From NCBI RefSeq assembly GCF_013170825.1, contig NZ_CP033365.1, forward strand, positions 2,678,001 to 2,742,000: DNA of 64,000 bases. The letters run 5' to 3'. Positions 1 to 9,019 of the stretch are shown in pieces. The DNA is from Mesorhizobium sp. NZP2298 (lineage in GTDB: Bacteria > Pseudomonadota > Alphaproteobacteria > Rhizobiales > Rhizobiaceae). The notes under the pieces were generated by a model, which saw only the letters and a program-made list of their open reading frames with translations, ran no database searches and was not told the origin of the DNA. Each line of letters begins with the position of its first letter. Positions within the stretch are counted from its first letter, which is position 1. A program made the position numbers and the translations under genes.

Positions 1-252
1 TGGTCAGTCACTGTCTACAACAAGGACGGCTTCTTCACACAGAACGACTTGAACGCGTACTCGCTCAACGATGTGACGGCGAAGAAGAGCGCGGACGGAT
101 CGATCATGATCCAGTTCGGCGGCTGTGACGGCAAGATCGCGAACTGCCTGCCGACGCCCGAGGGTTGGAACTACATGGTCCGCCTTTATCGCCCTCAGGC
201 GCAGATACTCGACGGGAGCTGGAAGTTTCCGGTCGCCCAGGAAGTGAAGTGA
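1..252 (+). CDS. DUF1254/DUF1214 domain protein, C-terminal fragment (5' end outside window)
   Basis: The frame is open from base 1 to a TGA at 250-252 and encodes the last 83 residues of a protein whose start lies upstream of the window. The tail reads WSVTVYNKDGFF near its beginning and PEGWNYMVRLYRP followed by ILDGSWKFP near its end. These are the hallmark phrases of the DUF1214 domain that closes DUF1254/DUF1214 proteins, which are exported proteins of unknown biochemical role common in rhizobia. The family assignment is from pattern recognition. Nothing can be said about the N-terminus or the promoter. Confidence 0.8.
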   Translation, partial: WSVTVYNKDGFFTQNDLNAYSLNDVTAKKSADGSIMIQFGGCDGKIANCLPTPEGWNYMVRLYRPQAQILDGSWKFPVAQEVK

Positions 253-487
253 GCCGTCGCGTCCTTCTGAAAGGCACCGTCGCGCCTGATGTCTTGCCGG
301 CGCTCCGGCTTTTGCGCGGGAAGACCTCAGGCCGCTGGTTCGCGAAGCCAATAGCTGAGGCTGTCCGAGGGTGAAGAACCACCTGTACGCCCTTTAGCCC
401 GGCGGGCAGCCAATATCTTCCGAAGCTGGAGGCGTTGGACGGGCGCCGGCCGCCGCCTCTAGTCCAACTGTCTGAGGGAACACACGT
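253..487. other. Intergenic region upstream of the DUF3300 gene
   Basis: This stretch separates the DUF1214 gene end from the DUF3300 start at 488. I see no credible coding frame in it. It probably carries the promoter for the DUF3300-DUF2950 pair, but no convincing -35/-10 pair was identified. Confidence 0.4.
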
Positions 488-1819
488 ATGCGCTTCTCTT
501 GTTTGCTGTCTCTACGACCATTGGCCGGCGCATCGGTAGCCACCGCGTTGCTGGTGAGCGTCTCATTTTCCGCGTTTGCGCAAGAGCAAGCGGCTGCCTC
601 GAACGCGGCCACATCAACTGCGGCCGCGACCGCTTCACCCGCGCCATTGAGCGCCGACGAGATGGAAATCCTGGTCGCGCGCATCGCCCTTTATCCAGAT
701 GATCTTGTAGCCGTCATTTCCGCCGCCTCGCTCTACCCGCTCCAGATCGTGGAGGCGCAGCGCTTCCTCGACGGCTACAACAAGGACAAGACCCTGAAGC
801 CCAAGGAAAGCTGGGACGGCAGCGTCATTTCGCTTCTGAACTATCCCGAGATCGTCAAGATGATGAGCGACGACCTCGACTGGACACAGACGCTCGGCGA
901 AGCGATCGCTTATCAGCAGAAGGATGTGCTGCTCGCCATCCAGCAGCTTCGCGGGGAAGCGGTTGCCAAGGGCGTCATCAAGACAGACGACAAGGTCAAG
1001 GTCGAGAAGCAGGCAGACAACATCGTCATCCAGCCGGCGAGCGCCGACACCATCTACGTTCCGCGCTACGATCCGAAGGTACTCTACGTTGCGAACTATC
1101 CGCCGGCGCCGGTCGCCTACTATCCCGATCCTTATCCCTATTACTACAATCCGACGGCCCCCTTCTTTGCCGGCGCGGTGACCGGCGCCGTCTGGGCCGC
1201 GGCCGTAGACTGGGACGACAGGGACGTGTGGGGCGGCCACTGGAGCGGTCCGGATATCAACATCGATTGCGATAGATGTCTCAACAACATCGACCTCGAC
1301 GGCAAGGTGAATTTCAACGACATCGACTGGAAGAACGTCGATCGATCGAAGATCAAAATCGACAAGGACCAGTTCGCCAAATTCGACCGCACCCGCATCA
1401 AGGGCGGGATCGCGGCCAACGGCGACAACGCATTGAGGGACCGTGCCGGCGACATCAAGCGGGACAATGCCGTCAACCGACCCGGCAGGAAGCAGCAGGC
1501 GACCGACATCCGCAAGAACACCCTGGAAGGGCTCAAGGCGAAGCCCGGTGGCGGGACAACTGCAAAGAAGACGGAGATCGCGAAACGCGACGTCTCCAAA
1601 CGGGACATCCAGAAGCCGGGCAACATAACCCGGCCGGTCGGCAAGGTGAAGCCTGCGGCCAAGTTGGACAGCCGGCCGAAGAAAATGTCGGGTCTTGGAG
1701 ACATGGACCGCGGAAAGATCTCTCAGTTGCAGTCCGACCGCGGCCGCAAGTCCCTGGGAGGTGGGCAGCGCGGCGGCGCCGGCAAGGCCATCAAGCGTCC
1801 CGCCGGTCACAGGCGTTGA
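488..1819 (+). CDS. DUF3300 domain-containing exported protein
   Basis: 443 residues. An N-terminal signal peptide (hydrophobic run about residues 12-30, cleavage after AFA-Q) sends it across the inner membrane. Residues about 55-235 hold the DUF3300 core: LSADEMEILVARIALYPD, LYPLQIVEAQR and YVPRYDPKVLYV are recognisable. The C-terminal half is polar, rich in Lys, Arg, Asp and Asn, and looks disordered. The molecular function of DUF3300 is unknown. It is followed after 22 bases by a DUF2950 gene, and the DUF3300-DUF2950 pairing is a recurrent proteobacterial arrangement, so the two probably work together in the periplasm. The ATG start is preceded by a GA-rich stretch (gagggaacac). Confidence 0.85.
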   Translation: MRFSCLLSLRPLAGASVATALLVSVSFSAFAQEQAAASNAATSTAAATASPAPLSADEMEILVARIALYPDDLVAVISAASLYPLQIVEAQRFLDGYNKDKTLKPKESWDGSVISLLNYPEIVKMMSDDLDWTQTLGEAIAYQQKDVLLAIQQLRGEAVAKGVIKTDDKVKVEKQADNIVIQPASADTIYVPRYDPKVLYVANYPPAPVAYYPDPYPYYYNPTAPFFAGAVTGAVWAAAVDWDDRDVWGGHWSGPDINIDCDRCLNNIDLDGKVNFNDIDWKNVDRSKIKIDKDQFAKFDRTRIKGGIAANGDNALRDRAGDIKRDNAVNRPGRKQQATDIRKNTLEGLKAKPGGGTTAKKTEIAKRDVSKRDIQKPGNITRPVGKVKPAAKLDSRPKKMSGLGDMDRGKISQLQSDRGRKSLGGGQRGGAGKAIKRPAGHRR

Positions 1820-1841
1820 TATTGAGGGAAAGGACCAGACA

Positions 1842-2792
1842 ATGAAGTCGACCCTTCGTGCCATGCTTGCCTGTCCGGCCCTTGCCGTCGCGTTTCTCCT
1901 CGGTCATGCTTCGGGGCCTTCGGCCGCCGCCCAGAGTCTGCAGGAGGTTGCCTCCCTTGCCGCCACCACGGAACCGCCGGCTTTCGACAGCGCCGATGCC
2001 GCGGTGACTGCTTTCAAGGAAGCGCTTCGCGCAAACGATATCGATGCGCTCGCCAAACTGCTTGGGCTCGACGTCGTGAAGCTCAAGGCCGATGCGAATA
2101 CCGCCACCACCTTCATCCGGATCCGGGATGGCGCTGCCCGGCAATTGGTCGTCGAGGATGAAAGCGATCGCAAACTGATAGAGATCGGCGATAAGTTGTG
2201 GACGCTGCCTTTCCCGCTGGTGAAGGGCAGCGACGGCAAATGGGCCTTCGACACCTATGCCGGGCTGGAAGAGATCGTAAATCGCCGCGTCGGCGCAAAC
2301 GAGTTGGAAGCCATCGCGAGCCTGCGCGCCTATGTCGACGCCCAGAACGATTATTTCCTACAGGATCACGACAATGACGGCGTGCCCGAATACGCACAGA
2401 AGCTGATCAGCAGCAAAGGCGCCACCGACGGCCTCTATTGGCCAGCCGAACAGGGCGACGGCGACAGCCCCGCGGGCGATTTCGTTGATCAGGTGCCTTT
2501 GGGCAAGGCCATCAAGGGTGAGGGCTATTTCGGCTACCGCTTCCGTATCCTGACGAAACAAGGCGCCAACATCGCCGGCGGCGCCTACGACTATGTCATC
2601 AACGGCAACATGATCGCGGGTTTTGCCCTTATCGCCTGGCCGGTCAAGTACGGCGAGACCGGCGTCAAGACCTTCGAAGTCAACCAGCACGGAATCGTCT
2701 ACGAGGCCGATCTCGGCGCGAACACCGACGCTGTCGTGAAGCACATAAACAGCTTCAATCCCGATAAGGGCTGGGACGTGGTCGGAGACTGA
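1842..2792 (+). CDS. DUF2950 family exported protein
   Basis: 316 residues from the ATG at 1842. This start was chosen because it follows GAGGGAAAGG and begins a clean signal peptide (cleavage near SAAAQS). An open frame extends upstream through the previous gene but is spurious. The body matches DUF2950: an early STAVTAFKEAL-like helix (here AAVTAFKEALRAND), a WTLPFPLVKG segment, an acidic DHDNDGVPEYA loop that resembles a calcium-binding EF-hand loop, and a C-terminal GYFGYRFRILTKQG segment. The biochemical role is unknown. It lies in the same transcription unit as the DUF3300 gene. Confidence 0.82.
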   Translation: MKSTLRAMLACPALAVAFLLGHASGPSAAAQSLQEVASLAATTEPPAFDSADAAVTAFKEALRANDIDALAKLLGLDVVKLKADANTATTFIRIRDGAARQLVVEDESDRKLIEIGDKLWTLPFPLVKGSDGKWAFDTYAGLEEIVNRRVGANELEAIASLRAYVDAQNDYFLQDHDNDGVPEYAQKLISSKGATDGLYWPAEQGDGDSPAGDFVDQVPLGKAIKGEGYFGYRFRILTKQGANIAGGAYDYVINGNMIAGFALIAWPVKYGETGVKTFEVNQHGIVYEADLGANTDAVVKHINSFNPDKGWDVVGD

Positions 2793-2843
2793 ACGGATAT
2801 CGTGCCCATGAGGAAACGCGTCGCACGTGAAGAGGATCACTTG

Positions 2844-3812
2844 ATGGCCGATTTGGTGAAACTGGCATGGAAAGTGGCGGTGGTTGCCTCGGCGCTTGTG
2901 CTCGGCGGCATTCCCTCGCACGCTGCCGACCTGGTTATTGCAATGCCGAACTGGTCGTCGGGCCAGGCGACGGCCAACATCCTGAAGGTGAGTCTCAAGA
3001 AGGAGTTCGGGCTCGATGCGGATGTGGTGGAGATGGGCACCATGATCGCTTTCGCTGGTCTTGACTCCGGCCAGGTCGACATCCATCCGGAGGTCTGGCT
3101 GCCGAACCTCGATACCTTGGTCAAGAAGTATGTCACCCAGGCTGGAACGGTCGCGATCAGCCCGATCGGCGTTCCGGCCTGGCAGGGGATTTGCGCCAAC
3201 AAGACAGCGGCCGACAAATACGGCTTCAAGGACATTTCCGACCTCGGTGATCCGAAGAAGACCGAGGCGCTCGACACGGACGGAGACGGCAAGGGCGAGA
3301 TGTGGATTGGCGCCCAGACATGGTCGTCGACCACCATCGAGCGCATCCGCGCCAACAGCTACGGCTATGCCAAGAACCTGACGCTGCTCGAAATGCCGGA
3401 AGATGTCGGCATGGCGGCTGTCGATGCGGCGGAGGCCTCGGACCGGCCGATGGTCTTCGCTTGCTATGCGCCGCATGTGGTCTTCAAATTGCACGACATC
3501 GTGCGCCTGACGGAGCCACCATACGATGCCGCCAAATGGAAGATCGTCCTGCCGACGGAAGACCCGCAATGGCTTTCGAAATCGCACGCCGCCGTTGGCT
3601 GGGACACGGCCCACTACCACATCGCCTACGCGACCTCGTTGCGCAAGAAACATCCGGAGGTGGTTCGCTTCCTGGAGCGCGTCGACTTCAAGCCGGAGGA
3701 GGCGATCGAGATGAGCTACGCGCTTCAGGTCGAGCGGCAGGCGCCCTCTGCCTACGCCGAGCAATGGGTGGCCAGGAACGAGGCGCGCGTCGAAGGATGG
3801 GCCAAGCAATGA
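2844..3812 (+). CDS. Glycine betaine/proline-type (OpuAC family) substrate-binding protein
   Basis: 322 residues from ATG 2844, which follows AGAGGA. A 14-codon upstream extension was rejected because it precedes the signal peptide (hydrophobic 9-24, cleavage after SHA). The mature protein begins ADLVIAMPNWSSGQ, typical of OpuAC/ProX periplasmic receptors for quaternary amines. It carries the family's acidic DTDGDGKGEMWIG loop. No permease or ATPase is next to it. Instead its TGA overlaps the ATG of an L,D-transpeptidase (ATGA), and a lytic transglycosylase lies downstream. It may serve a distant importer, or act as a ligand sensor tied to cell-wall genes. Those roles are inference. Confidence 0.85.
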   Translation: MADLVKLAWKVAVVASALVLGGIPSHAADLVIAMPNWSSGQATANILKVSLKKEFGLDADVVEMGTMIAFAGLDSGQVDIHPEVWLPNLDTLVKKYVTQAGTVAISPIGVPAWQGICANKTAADKYGFKDISDLGDPKKTEALDTDGDGKGEMWIGAQTWSSTTIERIRANSYGYAKNLTLLEMPEDVGMAAVDAAEASDRPMVFACYAPHVVFKLHDIVRLTEPPYDAAKWKIVLPTEDPQWLSKSHAAVGWDTAHYHIAYATSLRKKHPEVVRFLERVDFKPEEAIEMSYALQVERQAPSAYAEQWVARNEARVEGWAKQ

Positions 3813-4525
3813 CCAGACGCACAAAGACGAGGTTCGGCACCGACGAGCGGGCGACGGGAACTGGCGGCAAGCATGCGGCGGGCCTGGCGGTTGTGCTGGC
3901 GCTGGGGCTGGCGTTTTCCACCTTGGCAGCGCTTGCCGCGGGAACGCAGGTCTACGATCCCAAGACGCGGCAGTGGACGGATTACAATCGCACCAAGGCC
4001 TACCAGTACTACAAGCTTCACAAGCAGGTGCCGGAATCCTTTCGCCCGCAGGTGGTCAAGTTCCGCACCGCCGAGCAGCCCGGCACCATCATCATCGACG
4101 GCAACCAGCACTTCCTCTATCTCGTCCAGCCCGGCCAGCAGGCGATCCGCTACGGCATCGGCGTGGGCAGGGAGGGCTTCGGATGGGCCGGCATCGTCAA
4201 GGTCGGGCGCATGGCGGAGTGGCCGACCTGGACACCGCCGGCCGAAATGGTTGCCCGGGATCCCAAAGCCCGGCCCTGGGCCAATGGCATGCCCGGTGGG
4301 CCCGACAATCCGCTCGGCGCGCGAGCGCTCTACCTCTATGAAGACGGCCACGACACCATCTACCGCATCCACGGCACGCCCGAACCGTGGACCATTGGCC
4401 TGGACGTGTCTTCCGGATGCATCCGCATGAACAATGGCGACATCATCGATCTGCATTCCCGCATCAAGGTCGGGGCGAAAGTGATCGTGCTGATGCAGGG
4501 CGCGGCGCTCTACAAGGGTGTGTGA
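3809..4525 (+). CDS. L,D-transpeptidase (YkuD domain)
   Basis: 238 residues starting at ATG 3809, which overlaps the previous stop by four bases and indicates translational coupling. Residues about 25-45 form a signal/anchor segment (LAVVLALGLAFSTLAALAAG). The YkuD domain fills the C-terminal half, with catalytic-motif His188 in RIHGTPEP and nucleophile Cys204 in SSGCIRMN. Such enzymes form 3-3 peptidoglycan cross-links or attach proteins to peptidoglycan in the periplasm, a prominent activity in Rhizobiales with polar growth. The frame is open for over 150 codons upstream in antiphase to the binding-protein gene, which is coincidental. Confidence 0.9.
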   Translation: MTRRTKTRFGTDERATGTGGKHAAGLAVVLALGLAFSTLAALAAGTQVYDPKTRQWTDYNRTKAYQYYKLHKQVPESFRPQVVKFRTAEQPGTIIIDGNQHFLYLVQPGQQAIRYGIGVGREGFGWAGIVKVGRMAEWPTWTPPAEMVARDPKARPWANGMPGGPDNPLGARALYLYEDGHDTIYRIHGTPEPWTIGLDVSSGCIRMNNGDIIDLHSRIKVGAKVIVLMQGAALYKGV

Positions 4526-4568
4526 TCAACGACGGACGTATAGTTCGATAAACACAGGGGACAAGACC

Positions 4569-4898
4569 ATGGTGACCGGCAGGCAGATCAGGATGAGGCA
4601 CTGGGCCGTTCGCGGATCGGCCTCGATCGTCATCGCAACGGTTCTGGCGGCATGCCAAAGCGCGCCGACGCCCGACCAGATGTCGAGGACGACGGTCGAA
4701 ACAGCACCGGCCGATCTCCAGCTTCTTTGTGCCGGCGCGGCGGCGAAAGCGGGCGGCGTCGATAGCGGCAAGGCGTTGCCGACCAGCTCGCGCAGGCTCG
4801 ATTCCAAGAGCTTCCAGGTCGAACTGAACGTCGCGGGAAAGCCAACCAGTTGCATCGTCGATACCGACGGCAAAGTGGCGTCCGTCCAACCGGCCTGA
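4569..4898 (+). CDS. Small putative lipoprotein
   Basis: 109 residues from ATG 4569, preceded by AGGGGA. A longer frame from 4518 lacks a ribosome site. The N-terminus has a hydrophobic stretch ending in VLAAC, a good lipobox, so the mature protein would be an acylated lipoprotein of roughly 80 residues beginning at Cys29. The C-terminal part (KSFQVELNVAGKPTSCIVDTDGKVASVQ) has a small beta-rich look. No family was recognised. It sits between an L,D-transpeptidase and a lytic transglycosylase in the same direction, so an envelope role is likely. Confidence 0.7.
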   Translation: MVTGRQIRMRHWAVRGSASIVIATVLAACQSAPTPDQMSRTTVETAPADLQLLCAGAAAKAGGVDSGKALPTSSRRLDSKSFQVELNVAGKPTSCIVDTDGKVASVQPA

Positions 4899-4933
4899 CT
4901 GTCAAGGGACGAAATGCGTCGAGGGGGGCGTCG

Positions 4934-6421
4934 ATGATCGGGACGGATTGGACGGGCATGGTCGGCCGGGCTTGGGCCCCAACGGTCCTTGCATTTCTTT
5001 CGCTGCTGGTTCTGGGCGCCCTCACGACGTGCGGGGCCCTGGCCGAAGACCTCTCGAGCGCGGCGCGCGTCAAGAGCTGGAGCGGCGATTTCGACGGCAT
5101 GGAGAAGCGAAGGGTTGTCCGCATCCTCGTACCCTATTCGAAGACGATCTATTTCATCGACAAGGGCAGGCAGCTTGGTACCGCGGTCGAACTCGGACAG
5201 GCGCTTGAGGATTGGCTGAACAAGCGGCTGAAGAAAACCAGGGAGGTAGAAAGGATCAGGATCGCCTATGTGCCGGTGGCCAGAAAGGACCTTCTGCCGG
5301 ATCTCGCGGCGGGGCTTGGCGACATCGTCTCGGCCGACCTCACCATCACGCCGGCGCGGCAGAAAATAGTCGATTTCTCCGATCCGATGGCCAGCGGCGT
5401 CATGGAGGCGCTTGTGACCGGTCCCGCCTCGCCGCCTGTTGCCTCCCTGGACGATCTCGGCGGCAAGGAGGTCTATGTCCGCGCGAGCAGCAGCTATCAC
5501 GAGCACCTCGTCGCGTTGAATGCCGAGCGGAAGACGGCGGGCAAACCGGAAATCATCATCAAGGACATCGCCGAAAACCTCGAGGACGAAGACATCCTGG
5601 AGATGGTCAATGCCGGACTGCTGCCATGGTGCGTGGTCGACCGCTTCAATGCCCGCATCTGGGCTCAGGTCTTCGACAAACTTGCCGTGCATGACGACAT
5701 TGCCGTCTCGACCGGGGGCGACATCGCCTTCGGCATCCGCAAGGACAGCCCGAAGCTGAAGGAGGTGCTTGATGCCTTCGTGAAAGATCACAAGGTTGGG
5801 ACGACATTCGGCAACATCCTGAAGAAGCGCTACTACCAGAGCGACAAGATGGTGCGCACGGCCTACGCGCCGGCGGAGATCGCCAGGTTCCAGGCGCTGT
5901 GGCTGCTGTTCCAGACCTATGGCAAGCAATATGATTTCGATCCGCTGCTGCTGGCCGCGCAAGGCTTCCAGGAATCGCAGCTGAACCAGAGCCAGAAGAG
6001 CCCACGTGGCGCGGTCGGCATCATGCAACTCCTGCCCTCGACCGCCGCTGACAAGGCCATCGGCATCAAGGGCATCGCCGATAGTCCTGAGCGAAACATC
6101 GAGGCCGGGGCGAAGTATCTGCGCCACCTGTCCGGGGTCTACATCACCGATGACGGTCCCAAGCCTCTCGACCGGATGCTGCTGACGCTCGCCGCCTACA
6201 ACGCCGGGCCGAACAATCTGAGGAAGTTCCGTGGAGCCGCGACCCAGATGGGGCTCGATCCCAACGTCTGGTTCGGCAATGTCGAAAACGGTGCCGCCAA
6301 GATTGTCGGCCGCGAAACCGTCCAGTACGTCTCGAACATCTATAAATACTACATCGCCTATTCGATGTATGTCGAAAGGCTCGCGGAGCGAAAGGACGCG
6401 GCCAAGCCAGTTCCCGAATAG
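4934..6421 (+). CDS. MltF-like membrane-bound/periplasmic lytic murein transglycosylase
   Basis: 495 residues from ATG 4934, preceded by GAGGGGGG. After a signal peptide (cleavage near GALA-ED), residues about 58-305 form a type 3 solute-binding domain (VVRILVPYSKT, DIVSADLTITPARQ). Residues about 330-480 form an SLT lysozyme-like domain with catalytic Glu347 in GFQESQLN, then GAVGIMQLLPSTA and AAYNAGPNN. This two-domain order is that of MltF, which cleaves peptidoglycan to 1,6-anhydromuropeptides under control of the binding domain. It ends a short envelope gene run. The previous lipoprotein stop lies 35 bases upstream. Confidence 0.9.
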   Translation: MIGTDWTGMVGRAWAPTVLAFLSLLVLGALTTCGALAEDLSSAARVKSWSGDFDGMEKRRVVRILVPYSKTIYFIDKGRQLGTAVELGQALEDWLNKRLKKTREVERIRIAYVPVARKDLLPDLAAGLGDIVSADLTITPARQKIVDFSDPMASGVMEALVTGPASPPVASLDDLGGKEVYVRASSSYHEHLVALNAERKTAGKPEIIIKDIAENLEDEDILEMVNAGLLPWCVVDRFNARIWAQVFDKLAVHDDIAVSTGGDIAFGIRKDSPKLKEVLDAFVKDHKVGTTFGNILKKRYYQSDKMVRTAYAPAEIARFQALWLLFQTYGKQYDFDPLLLAAQGFQESQLNQSQKSPRGAVGIMQLLPSTAADKAIGIKGIADSPERNIEAGAKYLRHLSGVYITDDGPKPLDRMLLTLAAYNAGPNNLRKFRGAATQMGLDPNVWFGNVENGAAKIVGRETVQYVSNIYKYYIAYSMYVERLAERKDAAKPVPE

Positions 6422-6550
6422 GCGCAGATGACAGCTGGCGCTTCACCAAGTTTCGACGACCGCGTGCGCGATGGCAAGATATTCGGCAGCGTCAAGAACA
6501 TTGTAGCGATCCGGACAAAGCTAAAGGTGGCGTCGTGATAGTCGCCCACC

Positions 6551-7237
6551 ATGGACGTTACTAGAGCACAGGCAGAAGAGATTGTTAGCGGGACAGGCTG
6601 GCTTTCGCGGATGTCACCCATGCTTCGCGCAACAGTGTTGCGACACTCCATCCTGATGAACTTTTCCCACAACGAACATGTTTTCCGATATGGCGATCCA
6701 CCAGGCGGGATCTACGGCCTTGTTGCGGGTACGGTCACGGTCAATACGGCACCGCCGAATGAATCCCCCCAACTGGTCCATCTGGGTGCCCCTGGCGACT
6801 GGGCTGGGGAGGAGTGTTTCATCACTAGGCAGTCGCGTCGAAGCGAGTTACGTGCTTCTGGCAGCCTGTGGATGATGCATATCCCGCTGGATACAATGGA
6901 CAGGATGGCAGCGGCTGACCCGGGCGCGGTACGGGCTTTCGCTATGATCTCGGTGCTCGGCTCGGACGTGCTTATCCGCGTCATCCATGATCTTCAGCGA
7001 CAGCAAGCCGACCGACGGATAGCTGCGGTGCTTCAGCGGGCCACATGGATCGGTCGAATGCCAATCCCTCTGTCACAGGCTGATCTCGGTGTCATGGCAA
7101 ATGCTTCGCGCCAGCAGGTCAATGCCGCGCTACGGCGGTTTGCATCGGCAGGTTGGATCGAGCACCAGTATCGCTCCATCACTGTGAAGGATGCCGACGC
7201 CCTGTATCGCTTTGCCTCAACTGACGATGGTCGTTGA
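6551..7237 (+). CDS. Crp/Fnr family transcriptional regulator
   Basis: 228 residues. Residues about 15-130 are a cyclic-nucleotide-binding-type beta barrel (EHVFRYGDPPGGIYGLVAGTV), and residues about 150-225 are a winged helix with recognition region LGVMANASRQQVNAALRRF. There is no N-terminal cysteine cluster, so it is not a canonical FNR with a [4Fe-4S] sensor. The ligand is not evident. It is transcribed away from the amino-acid importer downstream and lies 129 bases after the mltF-like gene, probably as its own unit. Confidence 0.85.
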   Translation: MDVTRAQAEEIVSGTGWLSRMSPMLRATVLRHSILMNFSHNEHVFRYGDPPGGIYGLVAGTVTVNTAPPNESPQLVHLGAPGDWAGEECFITRQSRRSELRASGSLWMMHIPLDTMDRMAAADPGAVRAFAMISVLGSDVLIRVIHDLQRQQADRRIAAVLQRATWIGRMPIPLSQADLGVMANASRQQVNAALRRFASAGWIEHQYRSITVKDADALYRFASTDDGR

Positions 7238-7345
7238 ATCGTTATCTTTCCAGCAACATGCGCGGCGCGCGCCTCCTCGAGACGCTATACGCGGCGTGCA
7301 GGTGACAATATCCGCAGGCCAGAGGCAACGTCCGCCAGGCATCTG

Positions 7346-7495
7346 CTTGCGCGTCACGAGCCGCATGACGCGATCCATCCCCCGTACCTTCAGCCGAACC
7401 TGCGACGTCTCGCGCGAATAAAGCTCCGCATGATCGATGTCGTGGTGCCCCATCGCGTCCATGAGCTGTCTGGTTGAGGCTTCAGTCTCGGCCTG
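7346..7495 (-). pseudogene. Tyrosine recombinase (integrase) C-terminal remnant
   Basis: On the minus strand a short frame reads TRQLMDAMGHHDIDHAELYSRE followed by a basic helix (VRLKVRGMDRVMRLV). The spacing GH-x8-Y matches the last two catalytic positions of XerD/phage-type integrases (His in LGH, nucleophile Tyr nine residues later). The catalytic domain upstream of this, including the first Arg and the HxxR box, is missing, because the frame abuts the importer permease gene that ends at 7555. I read it as the decayed end of an integrase, a scar of past insertion or excision. It is not expected to be functional. Confidence 0.55.
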
Positions 7496-7554
7496 GCTTC
7501 TTCTGATGACGGACGCCAGCGTGAACCGCTTTGCAGGTTTGCCCAAAGCCGAGA

Positions 7555-8241
7555 TCAATACCGCCGAGCGAACCGTCTCTCGAAGAAGCCGAAGCCGGTC
7601 GTCACAATTGCCGCCAGCAGGAAATATCCCAACGCGGCGGCGAACAGAGGCTCGTAGATCCTAAAAGTCTGCGCACGAACCAGGTTCGCTGCACCCATAA
7701 GTTCGAAGACGGTGATCGTCGAGGCCAGAGCGGTCCCCTTTAGAAGCAGGATATTCTGCCCTCCGATCGCCGGCAGGGCTAACCGGAAGGCTTGTGGCAG
7801 AAGCACGGAAATCATGATCCGTGTTTTGGACAACCCAAGCGACTGGCCGGCCTCACGCTGACCGTCAGGAATAGCCTGTATCGCGCCTCTCCATATTTCA
7901 CCGCAATAGGCCGCGGTGTTCAGGGACAGGGTAAGAAACGCGTAGCAATAAGCGCCTCGAAGAAGGGGCCACAATGGGCTGTACCTTATCGAAGGGACAC
8001 CGCCGAGGAGCTGGCCGACGCCGAAGTAGCAAAGGTAGAGCTGGACGAGAAGCGGCGTGCCCCGGAAAGCCAGGATGAAGGCGACCGCCGGGTAGCGAAG
8101 CCATGGCCTTGCCGATAACCGGGCAAGGGCAACCGGGATGGCCAGCAGATTGCCGACGAGCGCGCAGCCGACAAACAGGACGACGGTGGTCTGGATGCCG
8201 GCCAGGAGCTGGGCGGCGAGATATTGCCCGAATTCTGTCAC
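7555..8241 (-). CDS. Polar amino-acid ABC transporter permease (HisM/GlnP type)
   Basis: 228 residues with a GTG start at 8241, one base after the stop of the partner permease. It has about five membrane helices and the EAA loop (GQREAGQSLGLSKTRIMISVLLPQA), which contacts the ATPase. FRGTPLLVQLYL near residue 60 is the usual polar amino-acid permease signature. It forms the heteromeric inner-membrane channel with the 8243-8965 product. No ATPase gene accompanies this importer, so it must borrow one, possibly that at 19179. Confidence 0.9.
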   Translation of the reverse strand: MTEFGQYLAAQLLAGIQTTVVLFVGCALVGNLLAIPVALARLSARPWLRYPAVAFILAFRGTPLLVQLYLCYFGVGQLLGGVPSIRYSPLWPLLRGAYCYAFLTLSLNTAAYCGEIWRGAIQAIPDGQREAGQSLGLSKTRIMISVLLPQAFRLALPAIGGQNILLLKGTALASTITVFELMGAANLVRAQTFRIYEPLFAAALGYFLLAAIVTTGFGFFERRFARRY

Positions 8242-8242
8242 G

Positions 8243-8965
8243 CTATCTGCGCCTCCCAGTATTGGCGGTAGACGTTTCCAGGGCGTGGAAGAGCATCGCC
8301 GACAGACCTGACATGACCAGGAACACGAGTGCGATCGCGCAATAGAACAGGAAGTAATCGCGCGTCGCCCCGGCGGCCATCTTGCCTGCGAGGACGAGCT
8401 CCGTGAAACCGATGAGGCTGACGAGCGAGCTTTCCTTCAGGACGACCAGCCACAAATTGCCGAGCCCTGGCAGCGCCAGTGGGATCATCTGCGGAAGGAT
8501 TACCAGGAAGAAGGTCTGGCTGCGGGTCAAACCAAGCGCGTGGGCGGCCTCGGCCTGGCCTCGCGGGATGGCGGTGATTGCACCGCGAAGAACTTCCGTG
8601 CTGTAGCCTCCCTGAACGATCCCGAGCGACAAAGTCGCCGCCACAAATCCGTTCATCTGAAATTCGGAAGTGAACCCGACAAGAGTCACGACCGAACGCA
8701 ATGCGTCGGTAGCGGTATAGTAGACGAGAAAGATAATCAGGATGTCAGGGACGGAGCGGATAATGGTGGTGTAGGCGGTGGCGACAAAGACAGCTGTCCG
8801 GCGCTTTGAAAGCTTGGCCAACGCACCCGCAAGGCCAAGCGTTAGGCCAACGATATAGGCGCTTATCGAAATTTCGACGCTCAGCAAGGCGCCGCGAAGC
8901 AATTCGTCGCCCCAGCCCTTGTCTCCGAAGCCGAGCAAGGTCAGCCAAGACACGATCGAATCCAT
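8243..8965 (-). CDS. Polar amino-acid ABC transporter permease
   Basis: 240 residues from ATG 8965, the first Met before the hydrophobic core. A longer frame to 9067 would run into the repeat element and was rejected. The protein shows the His/Glu/Gln/Arg permease pattern: IRSVPDILIIFLVYY near residue 80 and the EAA loop GQAEAAHALGLTRSQTFFLVILPQM. It pairs with the next gene as the second permease of the importer. The receptor gene lies upstream, across the palindrome-rich spacer. Confidence 0.9.
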   Translation of the reverse strand: MDSIVSWLTLLGFGDKGWGDELLRGALLSVEISISAYIVGLTLGLAGALAKLSKRRTAVFVATAYTTIIRSVPDILIIFLVYYTATDALRSVVTLVGFTSEFQMNGFVAATLSLGIVQGGYSTEVLRGAITAIPRGQAEAAHALGLTRSQTFFLVILPQMIPLALPGLGNLWLVVLKESSLVSLIGFTELVLAGKMAAGATRDYFLFYCAIALVFLVMSGLSAMLFHALETSTANTGRRR

Positions 8966-9019
8966 GCGGCGAGTTCCAATGAGGATGGTGCCGGCCGGAA
9001 CGGGATGGCCGGCACGAGA

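Noticed and set aside
4526..6127. 533-codon minus-strand frame
   Set aside because: It lies antisense to the lipoprotein and MltF-like genes, whose domains and ribosome sites are clear.
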